Assembly: GCA_003342895.1 (NCBI GenBank)
Contig: PTFA01000011.1
Coordinates: 2,467,644 to 2,531,643, forward strand
Length of the DNA: 64,000 nucleotides
Direction of reading: 5' to 3'
From: Casuarius casuarius
Lineage: Eukaryota; Chordata; Aves; Casuariiformes; Casuariidae
The notes beneath the pieces are model-generated. The model made no database searches, was not told the DNA's origin, and worked only from the letters and a program-made list of their open reading frames with translations. Shown here piece after piece: positions 51,124-61,135 of the stretch. Position numbers and translations under genes: made by a program. Within the stretch, counting starts at the first letter, position 1. Each line of letters begins with the position of its first letter.

Positions 51124-51343
51124 TGCAACATGCCATGTAGGACAAGAAGTTGGAGTTTAAATGGAAGCAGATTCATACTAGGTATTAGGGAAAGCTTTAT
51201 AAAGATAAAGACAGCAAAGCACTGGAGCAGACTCTCTGAGAAGGCTGTGGAGGCTCAGGTATTGGAGATTTTCAGGAACAGGTCGAAAAGCATCTCTCAG
51301 GATAGTGGATCCCCGCAATGACCTGGCACTTCTTCCATTCTTC
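51124..51343 (+). mobile_element. CR1 LINE 3' fragment, ancient and truncated
   Basis: In order, the sequence shows gacaagaagttggagtttaa (51141-51160), ggtattagggaaagcttt (51181), aagcactggagcagactc (51217), gaaggctgtggaggctc (51240), attggagattttcaggaaca (51261) and catctctcag (51291), then a shortened atgacctgg plus cttcttccattc at 51318-51339. This is the order of the CR1 ORF2 end and 3' UTR as I know it (aggacaagaag, then ggaaaaacttc, then gcactggaacaggttgcc, then ggaggttgtgga, then ttggaggtttttaagagcag, then gatgacct). The element is 5'-truncated, which is usual for CR1, and its 3' end carries deletions. It is related to the reverse-transcriptase LINE family of sauropsids. Divergence suggests an old subfamily; it encodes no functional protein. 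Confidence 0.82.
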
Positions 51344-52142
51344 CTGTTCAGTGATTTCCTATGGCAAATCTAGCTTGCATTTGGATTGCAGGAGTGCTGA
51401 GCTGAGAGTGAAGGATTGAAGTTTAAGAAAGACATGGGTCTCACATGACTTTTCTCCTTCTGCCCCAAGGGTAAAAACTTCCTCTTACGCCCCCACAACA
51501 ATCAGCCTCCAGATGAACCTTCTAGCCCCAAATATCCACTCCTTCCCATTCTTCAAATTGACCGCGTTTCATCCACACCCTTCCCAATGCACCCCAGCCT
51601 GTGTCTCTCTGAGAGCTCCTTACAGCTCTTTCCCCTTTCAGCTTCACTTCCCTCTTCCTCAGCCCCCAAGGCTCCCCACTGGGGAGAGCCAGCCCATGTT
51701 TAGAGCCAGATCAGCTCCTCCATGCAGAAAAGCTAAAAAAAACCAATGCTCACGGGGAGAGCCTGGCCTGGAGAAAAGGCCGCCAGCAGGCAGCTATTCC
51801 ACAGGCATCCCTGCATTGTCTGTGGGATGATCCTCGTGTTGTACTTGAGGCTATGTCCTCTGTCCTTCCCTCTGCTTCACAAGGATAGTGTGAACCTTCG
51901 GGGGACCAGGGAGAAGGACAAGCAGGCAGCAGAACAGGAGAGAAAACAACATCCCCCAGTTGGTAGCAGTTGTTTTTCTGTAGTTTTCCTATGAATAGAC
52001 CTTTCTCCCTCTAAGCCCAGCTTGTCTTTCTATTTCCACTGAATGTTTCTTTGAAAGTTCTAGCTCGAAGGTGATTAATTTTTAATTGTGCATGGGATTT
52101 TGTTTCCTAATACTTTGCATTTTTATAGTTGGCTCTGTGAAA
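51344..52142. other. Noncoding DNA with a C/T-rich stretch at 51.48-51.72 kb
   Basis: From about 51480 to 51720 the plus strand is markedly pyrimidine-rich, giving a Pro/Ser/Phe-rich open frame (51513-51830, 105 codons) that does not look like a real protein. The block follows the CR1 fragment but I cannot tie it to that element. Nothing else was recognised. Confidence 0.5.
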
Positions 52143-52305
52143 GGTTCTTAAAGCACTTTCCGAATGATAAATTAAGGCTCTCAAAAACTGCATGAGGTGG
52201 AAAACAAAATAATGAGGAAAGGGAGACCAATTCACTTACCTCTAGTTGAATAGTTAGTCCTCAAAATACCCCAGTTCCTGGTGCGCACTCTTGTGCTCTA
52301 ATGCA
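52143..52305 (-). mobile_element. MIR-like (CORE-SINE) relic, minus strand
   Basis: On the plus strand, in order: ttaaagcactttccgaatga, ctctcaaaaactgcatgagg, aaaataatgaggaaagg, caattcacttacctctagtt, then cttgtgctctaatgcag. This follows the reverse complement of MIR (taaagcgctttac, then cctcacaac-ctgtgagg, then gaggaaactgagg, then agtgacttgcc, then tgtgctctaacca). Some interior parts are lost or diverged. The assignment rests on remembered consensus order. Confidence 0.6.
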
Positions 52306-52615
52306 GCTTAAAGCACAGTGCTTATGAAACTGCCATAAAATATCCTACTTCAATAAATGTATCAAATCACGGGGTGGTACTCATTTTACCTTCATTGAGA
52401 AGGCTTCATACATCCACTGGAGCAGGTCTACAGACTGAATATCCTCTTCTAGTCTTTTCTCTACATTATTTCTTTCAAAACAAAAAGCTTGAAAAAATAG
52501 AGGTACCCCAACCCATGAAGAACATATATTACAAAAAAAATCTTTTCTACTAATTTCCAAAAAAGCTTTCTCTGGGAAAAATTAATTGGCCTAAACAAAA
52601 CCTCACAGTAAAACT

Positions 52616-52668
52616 CTGTTAGGAAAAGCCAGATTCAAATCCCAACTTTGCAGCTTGGGAGCCTCATT
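52616..52668 (+). mobile_element. Possible MIR head fragment
   Basis: The words aagccagattcaaatcccaa and ctttgcagcttggg resemble the tRNA-related head of MIR (gggttcaaatcccagctctgcca). The segment is only about 50 bases long and could be chance. Confidence 0.25.
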
Positions 52669-55234
52669 TGAAAAAAAAAGAAGCGTGCATGATGATTAGT
52701 TCTGCGCTAACAGAAAGTGCAGGACCTCATTAGGGACATTTGCATGTTCCTGACTGTATCGCAGCTGAATCATCCTTCTTTCCCTTTCCCCACTTATAGC
52801 CAAGTCCTAATCTTCAAAGGCAGAGCTACCATTGCCCACAAGCTAATCGCTGTCATAAAGGGTGCAGTTATAGATATCTGTTAATTAAGAGCTGGGAAAG
52901 AGAACAACATGTTACATATAAGTACTGGTGCTTCCATTTAATTTAAGTAATGAACAAAATTCAGGTCTGTTATGAACAACGTGAACTGACTGAAGTCAGT
53001 GGGAGATGGAACTGCATGTTCTTCTGATTTCTGTCATCAGCATGACAGGGCACTCCAGCCTGCTAGGGGAGTAATCTAAAAAATTCTTTAGCTGGCTTGT
53101 TTACATTGAGGAATTTCTTTTCTTTTATGCAACTGCCATTTCAGAGTCCACGGGTATATGATGAGCCTTTTTAAGCAGAAAACCCAATTCAATTGTCTTT
53201 CTCAGAATTTTAGTGCTGACTCTTTACAATGCATATATTGATCTTTGACATGGATCTGATTTCAGCTGCAGATTGAATCTCTCACATTTTTCAGGAGAGG
53301 AAAATAGCAGACCAGATAGTTAGCTTTTATAAATAACAAATGGTAGAATATAAACAAATTACTGCATATAATGCTGATTCTGTATGAGCTCACAAATGAT
53401 GTACTGAAAAACAAAATATGTTGTGCTTTCTTCCGCAAGATTATTTAGAAGAGATTTGATAATAATCTCATACCATATTTAACAGTAAATTCTAAAGTGA
53501 TTAGACAAACTGCAGTGTTAACATATTTCTCTCCATAGAACAAAAAAAAAAATAGTTTGGAATAAAACAGAGTCTTTTCAAGTCTAAAATCATATTTCAG
53601 GCTTTTGAAGACTGAAAAACAAGGATTTGTGCAAATTCTGCCCTGCAGTGTGCATCCAAGCTGAAGGATGTCCCAGGGCTGCAGTACCATATCTTGCAGA
53701 TTCTAAGGACTTTTCAGGGTGCTGAGAACTGAGGCTATAAGACTTTGCACTGCACAGAGTTGGGTTCATTTAACCTGACCCTAGAGTCTGAGTATATGAT
53801 ATGTGATCCCAAAGTCAGCCATGTCTGCTATTGTCTTCCTTCTGCACAATTCAAACCACAAGCGCTTAAGTTATGCTAGATAGGAAAGAAAGTGTCAGGA
53901 ATAAGTAATTCTTCCTACCCTGCAATATAGTGATGGGGGCAGTTAGGAGAATGACTCAGGGAGGTTGTATATCTGGAAGACATACCATCAATAGCCATAC
54001 CACCACTAGCGCACACATTGTCCTCACAAGTTTTGTTTCCAATAAAGCGTTTGGTCAACAAGAAGCAGATTATGCACAAATTGCTGCAGCTGAAACATTA
54101 AACACACCACTGGCATTTGCAGGACCTGCTGCAAGTTTAGAAGCATAATCTGAAGCTGTCACAGATGTGACCCCATTGCAATTCCTTTTGCTGTTAACAA
54201 GGTTTGTTCAACACTCTGAAAATGCACTCCTCTGTGTTAATAAAATATACTGCTTCATTACTTCGCATAAATTGGCATAAACTATTTTAATTGTTTATTA
54301 TTAACATTGAGTTCCCAGAAAAAATGTGTTTGGCCAAGGGAGTGCAGTGTAAATACAAGGAAAACCTGCAGGACACAAACAGATCTAACTGATAGAAATC
54401 TATCAACAACGGTAAACGACAATGCCTTCTGGAGAAACACAGCACATGCGTTGCTCGATGCCTGGTCACAAGAATATGCACGTGAAGAGTATATATTTTA
54501 TGCTGTGACAATCAAAGGATTTCTTTTGTGGCGTAATTAGATAAAGGTCTGCCTCTCAAAGATAGCCATTAACAATAAAGCAGAATAGATTCTCAGTTTG
54601 TGTGAACTGCTGCAAGCCACTAGAGCTGTTCTCTGCTACCCATCACCTGTGATTAGCACTTAACAAGAAAACATTAACAGGGCATTTTTATTTTGATTGT
54701 GCAACAGCTATTTCTAAAGTGTATGCCATAAAAGTATAACTGGTTATCTAGAACTTTTTTTTTGGTAATGGAATGCCTGTTTTTCTTTGTTTCAAAAACA
54801 GGTGGATGTTTTGGTCCATGCACAAGTTATGATTGGACTAAGGAGTAAAGTGTTTACTAGCTACTGGAAATATAAATCATATTTAAAATCTGGTGCGAAT
54901 CCTACTTTCTAGTTAGAGTGTGTTCTATAAGAAATAGAAGCAGAAGCAGCACAGAATGAAATAAAATCAAATGCAATCAGTCAAGCAAAAAAGGCAGAGG
55001 CTGCATATGTTCTCATCTTATGGAGTGATGTACGCAAATGCCAGAGATATACTGATGATATTTTTCTAGAGGCCAAAAAAGATCAGCATAAGTTAAGAAA
55101 CAATGCATATATAATACAGCCTAAAATGAGCCACTGTCTTCAAATACTGTGAGATCTATTTCAAAATATTCTGCTAAAACTAGTATTTTCTATTCAAACA
55201 AAATTAACAACAAATTCAATCTTAGCAAAGTATC
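52669..55234. other. Noncoding DNA with possible conserved element at 52.68-52.91 kb
   Basis: The part at 52680-52910 includes the octamer ATTTGCAT (52738-52745), ctaatcgctgtcataaaggg (from 52843) and the homeodomain-type word ttaattaa (about 52880). It has few homopolymers and looks, by eye, like conserved noncoding sequence. The word tgactgaagtcagtggga near 52987 recalls an old repeat core. Open frames at 53930-54148 and 54307-54540 have no recognised homology. Confidence 0.4.
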
Positions 55235-55435
55235 CGGGGAGCTCAGATGCTGGACGAGGAGGCACAACGTGACCTTGAGCAAGTCATTCCTCCTTGTTCT
55301 GCCTCTGTTCCCCCTGGTGTCTAGATGGGCAATCCCTGGGGATAAGGACTCTCTTCTACTGTTTCCAGACAGGGCTGATGATAAGGGGACTTGTCTGTGT
55401 CTGAATTTATAGATGCCTCTGTAATAAAAAGATAG
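55235..55435 (+). mobile_element. MIR-family (amniote type) SINE relic
   Basis: In order: acgtgaccttgagcaagtca (from 55267), then tgcctctgttccccctggtg, then gggcaatccctggggataa, then gacttgtctgtgtctg, then atagatgcctctgtaataaa (55410-55429). The first two match the MIR region tgaccttgggcaagtcact and tgcctcagtttccccatctg. The last matches the 3' end ggtgctactgtaatacaaat of the amniote form. The order is intact with internal changes. It carries no gene. Confidence 0.68.
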
Positions 55436-58400
55436 GTTTATCAAAACAATCTCATTCCCTCCCTACCCTCTCCCCTTCCAATAATCTCACCAGTCTTTAG
55501 TTATTATTTCTATCTATATTTCTGTTTTTGTAAGCTTCTTTTCAGGCTCCTCTCTTAGGTCATTCCTGTGTCTCTTCCTTAGCTCCTTTGAAGGGAATGA
55601 GAGCTGGAATGTAAATTACTGCAAAAAGCAGCCAAGCAGGGATCTTTACCAAGAAATATTTGTGTGGGTATGCACTGGCAGAAGGATGCACCTGGAAGTG
55701 TCGAGTGCTAATGGGAATTTGGCTCACAGGATAAAAACCCAGAGGAGGCTTGCTTTAGCAGTGAGAATACTGGAAGAGTATTTCACCCTGCTGGAAGTAT
55801 GCAATCTGTATGAGGGTGTACACACATATATTCATCTCTCTTTTTTTATGCATTCACATAAAGATAGCTTTTTAGCAGCTGTTTCAAATAAAAAAAAGTC
55901 TCTGGAGCTGACATGTTTGTAAAGAACATTTATAAAGAAAAGGTCTTACTACACTAGTGATCTATGTCCTACAGAGCACACTTGCCTCACTTAAAGCAGT
56001 TCTGGATTGCCAGGCAAAAAAATAAATTCTCAAACGAGATTAAAAAAACCTATTTTTTTATGGATGGGCTTGACCAAATTCTTTAGACCAAATAAAAGAA
56101 TGCTGAAAACCAGAGTCTTCAATCTGAAACCCTTTGATCTTGACGGAATGGCAGTGCAGGACTGAGTTTCCAAATGCAAACTCAGATTTAGATGCTTTGC
56201 TGTCAGAACAGTATCTATTTTTAGCTCAGAGGCAAGCAAAAAAGAATGAAGTTTTACTTTATTGAAATTTCATAAAATTAATTTCTGAGCCTTCATGAAT
56301 CCCAAATTTAATCAAATTCAATTTGTGTTAAGGACCAAACAATGCAGTTTTTTTAAGTTTTCTGGTGGGCGTACAGGCAGTATCTTGAGCTTGACAAATG
56401 TTTTTGTTCTGCTTGCATTTTCCAAGCTTCTGACATTCCTTTTGCACTTTTCTCCCTCTCATCTGGGTTGTTTGAAAAAAATCCAGGCTTCAGTCCCACT
56501 ATTGAAGTTCTAAACTGAGCGAAAACTCTTCCTACACACGCAGAATGGAACTGTTGGAAGAGGACAGATTATACACAATTCTGCAGTGAAACAGTTAACA
56601 ATGTTCAGCCTACCTGAGCTGAAAAATTCCATAGCCTCTTCAGTCTGACTTTGCATTCATTTACCAATGGCCTAGTGATTTGGTAAAATTGCTCTGTTTT
56701 GAATGTTTATTTTTCAAAGCTTACAGCATTGAACATTCTACAAAACAAGCAGATTTTTTGCTAGTAGTCTACTTCAAAAAAATGAGGAGGCTATGCCTGT
56801 CAGAGCTACTGCATATGATGCAGCTGCAATCACATAAAAAAGGGATACATCTTCTCTAGTCTCAGAAAACATGAAATACAAGAAATATACTGTTACAACA
56901 CTGCAAATGATTTCAACAGAGTTACTCTAGACTTGCACTGGTTTACCTTGAAGCATAAAAAATAGAAGTTGACTTTCAATTATTGTCAGTGAAAATCCGT
57001 GACAACGACTAAAATATGCAGAAAATTCCAATGAACGTGTGATGAGACAAAATCCTGCCAACTTGTGCTGCACCTAAAAGTGTAAATATGTCATGGCAGA
57101 GAGACAGAACTGCTTTGATTAGCACAGGTCACTGCTTGTTTCTTCCAAATCATTTCATTTTCTAGAATCCTGTTGTGCATATTCAACTCACTTTTGCTAC
57201 TTCTGTTGGATTCTGTGGGAACAGAGACAGAACTCTGCAAGAAGCTTTTTTTTCTTTTCAAAACTCTAGGTATGGATTTAGCTGATGTTTTCAAGTTTGT
57301 CAGCATGTAGTTCTGAAAAGGATAAATGGTAAAACAGACTGAATACATTGGCATGTTTTCAGATTTGATGCATGCAGGCAATGAGGGAATGACCAAGCAT
57401 ATTAGAGTGTAGGTAAAGAGAGAATGTGCTTGGTGGATTGGGGAAAATATTTAATTATTCAGGCCATTTTAAAAGATGTTTGTCATCATTTTGAAAGGCC
57501 TATCATACTTGACAGGTGTGGATTTATTGCATAAAAGTTAAGAAGAATCAATGCCCTTCACTGCCTGATGCACTACTGGTTACGTGGCTATGTTGTTCTC
57601 TCCCACATCACTACGGCTACATCCATTTCTGCACAACAGCTTGGATGGCTTAGAAGGCAGAAAATAAGAAATAAGTAGGCACCCACTAAATACACTCATA
57701 ATTTACCCAAAGAAAAAGAGAGGGTGAGAGAGAGAGAAAAAAATCACAGCATTGGTGTTAAAAGCTAAGAGCTGTTTTCATTTTTCTTTAAGATATAGAT
57801 GTGTTCAACTAAACCCTCATTCATTTTTGTCAAGCATTACAAATGTTATTACAGGCAGCAATGTTTGAGTCCACAAGACATGAATATTTCACTAAGGACT
57901 GGTAAAGCCGAGAAAGCGGTAATCATTATCTTGACAAAAGACAGTGACAGAGCTTTCTTTTGACCCAGCAAGAGATGATTCCAGCTCCCTGTCTTCCAGA
58001 TAGTGAAAATCTAGTAAAATACAAACAGAATTTTCTCTCAAAGTCCATGGAAGTCAGAGTAAAAAACTGCTGTTGACTGCAGCCAGTTGTGGGTCAGGCA
58101 CTTCTCTTCTTAGGTAGAAAGAGAAGTGAGCAGGAAGAAATCTCTATCCAGAGTTTGCCATTAAGGATTGAAACTAGAACAAATTCACTGAAAATGACAA
58201 AGATAAAAAAAAAAGTTGCTGACCTCACTGAAGACTGTAACAGATATAAAAGCATGGAAATGAAATGGTGCTAAATAGTTGTAGACTTCTTTTCCTTGAG
58301 TTTATTTCATGATATGTTCCTTGTTATAATCAATTTCTGCACAAAAAAGTTACACTTTTGTTCCCTCGGGAGTGAAATTATTTTCAGAAGAAAGTTTCTT

Positions 58401-60984
58401 TCTGTTCTCTCACTACCACCTAATGATAAAACAAGTTGCATGATTTATAATGAAAATTGCAGGTTTAAGAGAATACAGTGAAACACGTAACAAAAAAAAA
58501 AAAGTGAGAAACTTAATAGACTGCATCAGTTACTGCTGTGAAGCAAAACACCATCCTCTTGGGACTTTATTGCAGAAACTGGCTAGTTCTCACTGTGGTT
58601 TTAATCTGTAGGGTGAAGTTACAGGTGATCTTACTGAAGCCCTAGGACAGTCTAAAAGAAATCAAGTTGTCAGACAGCTCACAAATGTGTACTTGTATCC
58701 AACTATAAATATGTTTGATATTTACTATGGTCACTGGCTTCAAAGCAAGGTTGCTTTCTTAACACATGAAGTTTAAAATAAGAATCCCTTTTGAGCCACA
58801 GTAAAGGGCATATTATCATTCCTTTCAGAAATATATGCAATGGCTGATTGTAAAATCATTTTCATTAACATAAGAGCACAGTAAAACCTCTCTTAAAAAA
58901 CAAGATGACATTCACAGCATTTGGAAGGCTTTTCTCTGGTTCTCTAATGTAAACATTTCACCCGCTTTTGTTTCCTGTTTTTCCAGAGATCTATCTGTAA
59001 GATAGGGTTATATTTGCTTCAGAACAACAAGAAATCTTTCCTAGAACATCTGCCTTAAGGCAGATCTCACCACTGTTGTCTTCTCTTTAAAATATGTGGC
59101 AAATCTAGTTAAAAATTGGGAAGAGGATTGATAAAACTACTCGTCTACTAACATAATCTACTAACTTCCTAATGGTATTGTAAGCAGTAGCATTGCCTGA
59201 TCACTCAACCTGTACCATTGTACTGGCTTCTAAATAAGCACCAGCCCTAACCGACAGGGATTTCCTTACCAGGTAATAGAGATGTTATTTAAAATATGAT
59301 TTATGTGTGCTATTTGGCTCTTTTGCTGCCATAATGGAGAGCTTGCTTACAGTTACTAGTTATGCAAAATGGTTGCTTTCTATGAAACAAACTAACAAAA
59401 GTATACCATATCAATTTTCCTTCCATTTAAGACAATAAAGAAAATACGTTTACTTAAAAACATTCAAACTCTTCTTTTCGGAAGCTCTTACGCCAATAGT
59501 TTAGAAGTCCAGACAAATTAAAACCGAACAATCTTGCTATAAAAAGCAGGGAACTCATATAACAAGTGAAAACAAACAAAAATCTAGTTTAATCTTTTTT
59601 CCTTCATTGGAGCATTTAGACAGAATCTTGGACCCTGAGGCTGCTTGTGCTCCAGGTTAGCAGAAATCTCAGTTAGGTTTTAGTGTTACCTTGGTGTCTA
59701 CCATCAGTTTCCTTTTTGACTTCAGGAGCAAAACTGCCTCTTTATTAATACTACTTTTGTCACACCTCCCATAATACCTGTGGTATAACAGTGACTTCAG
59801 TTATAGTGTGTACAGCTTTGAGATCAAGCAGAAGCTAGTAGAAGAATATGAAATATGTGGTAAAATAATGTGAAAGTAAGTGAAAAGGGAAAAGGCTTAA
59901 TATACACCTACTTAAAATGCATAATCAGTGTGATTCACTGCCAATAAACCTAAGTTTTAATGAAGACACTTGCTTGGGTCCTAGTTCTTCCTGGTCTGAA
60001 AGCTCCTAAGGGAGACCAGTGGGTCACAGAAGATGGAAACCCAAAATAAAATCAAACTTTTAGGAGGAGACCCGTGGCTGTATCCTAAGAACATATTTAT
60101 TTTCCCCAGAACAGATGTTGAATACTTTCCAGACTTTCCCAGCAGTTCCCATAAAATATCAATATTTCCCTACAGGATTCTGAATTTATTTCCAGTTCTA
60201 GCATCTACATCCTCAGGGAAAAAAGCAGGGGACTACCAGAATTGCCTCCAAGCTGTGTTTCCTGCCAAAGTACTTTGCCTGGTTCTATCCATCACCTTTC
60301 AGATGCTTAGTTGTAACACTTCTTCAGCATTACAATTTCTGCTTCTCACTGTTAAAACCCTTTGATTACCTTCTTTCCTACACTTTTCCTAGTTCTTCTT
60401 CTGAACCTTCATATTTCTAGCTTCACGCCTCCTTCCTCACTATCTCTCATGTTCACCACATCCAGGGAATTTTTTGTTTATGTCCCCAAACTCATCAGGA
60501 GTGTTTGTTTCAGTTCTATGAAACCTCCCGACTGGTCAGCTGCTAAAGGGAAACNTGCAGAGACTGATGGTTCTGCTGACTCCCTGTCCTGTGTGGAAGG
60601 TGTACACAGGCATATACTGTTAAAAGGTACAAATACAAGCTGCAAGGCTGACATGAATTCCTTCTAGACTTTTCAACATACTTACAGATTTGGGTTTTTT
60701 CCTGGTCCAGAGCCACTGGACATTTCTCTTGTTTCACTGCGCTTGTGATGAGCAATAAATTGAGAGCAATCAGTTTGTCACTTACTTTCATCCTAATTTA
60801 CCATTTGTTGTGCTTCTTTCAGTATTTGTCTCCAAACAGATTAGTCTTCAGAGGCAGGTAACTCATTAACTCTCTGGCTAGAAGATAAAGTAAAAGAACT
60901 GGGACTTTTTCTTATCCCCAGCAAAGTTCACCATCTTCAGTGAGGCACAAGAAGGACAATCTTTTAATCCTAGACTGGGACTTC
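55436..60984. other. Noncoding DNA with several enhancer-like unique patches, no gene supported
   Basis: It contains a purine (GA) tract at about 57710-57743, A12 at 58492-58503, and an ambiguous base at 60555. The parts at 57830-57980 and 59265-59400 have balanced composition with AT-core sites and look like conserved noncoding sequence, though this cannot be shown here. Open frames (up to 110 codons at 60033-60365) are anonymous. Confidence 0.45.
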
Positions 60985-61135
60985 AAAGATCTGTTCTTCA
61001 ATGGACTTTGTCCATTTCTGCAAGTTATTTTAATCATTTTGTGCCTTCATTTCCCTATCCAGAAAAAAAATAACAGCATCTCCTTTCCTTCTACATTTTC
61101 TCTCTCTTGCCTGTTTCGCAATGAAGCCTCTTGCG
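60985..61135 (+). mobile_element. MIR-family (amniote type) SINE relic
   Basis: In order: gactttgtccatttctgcaa (from 61004), then gttattttaatcattttgtg, then ccttcatttccctatccag (61043), then ataacagcatctcctttcct, then ctctcttgcctgtttcgcaa. This matches the MIR series gtgaccttgggcaagtcatt, taatctctctgtgcctcag, tttccctatctgtaaaatgg, gataatagca, and the amniote form's cttgtctgtttagattgtaa. The middle is diverged but the order holds over about 150 bases. Confidence 0.65.
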
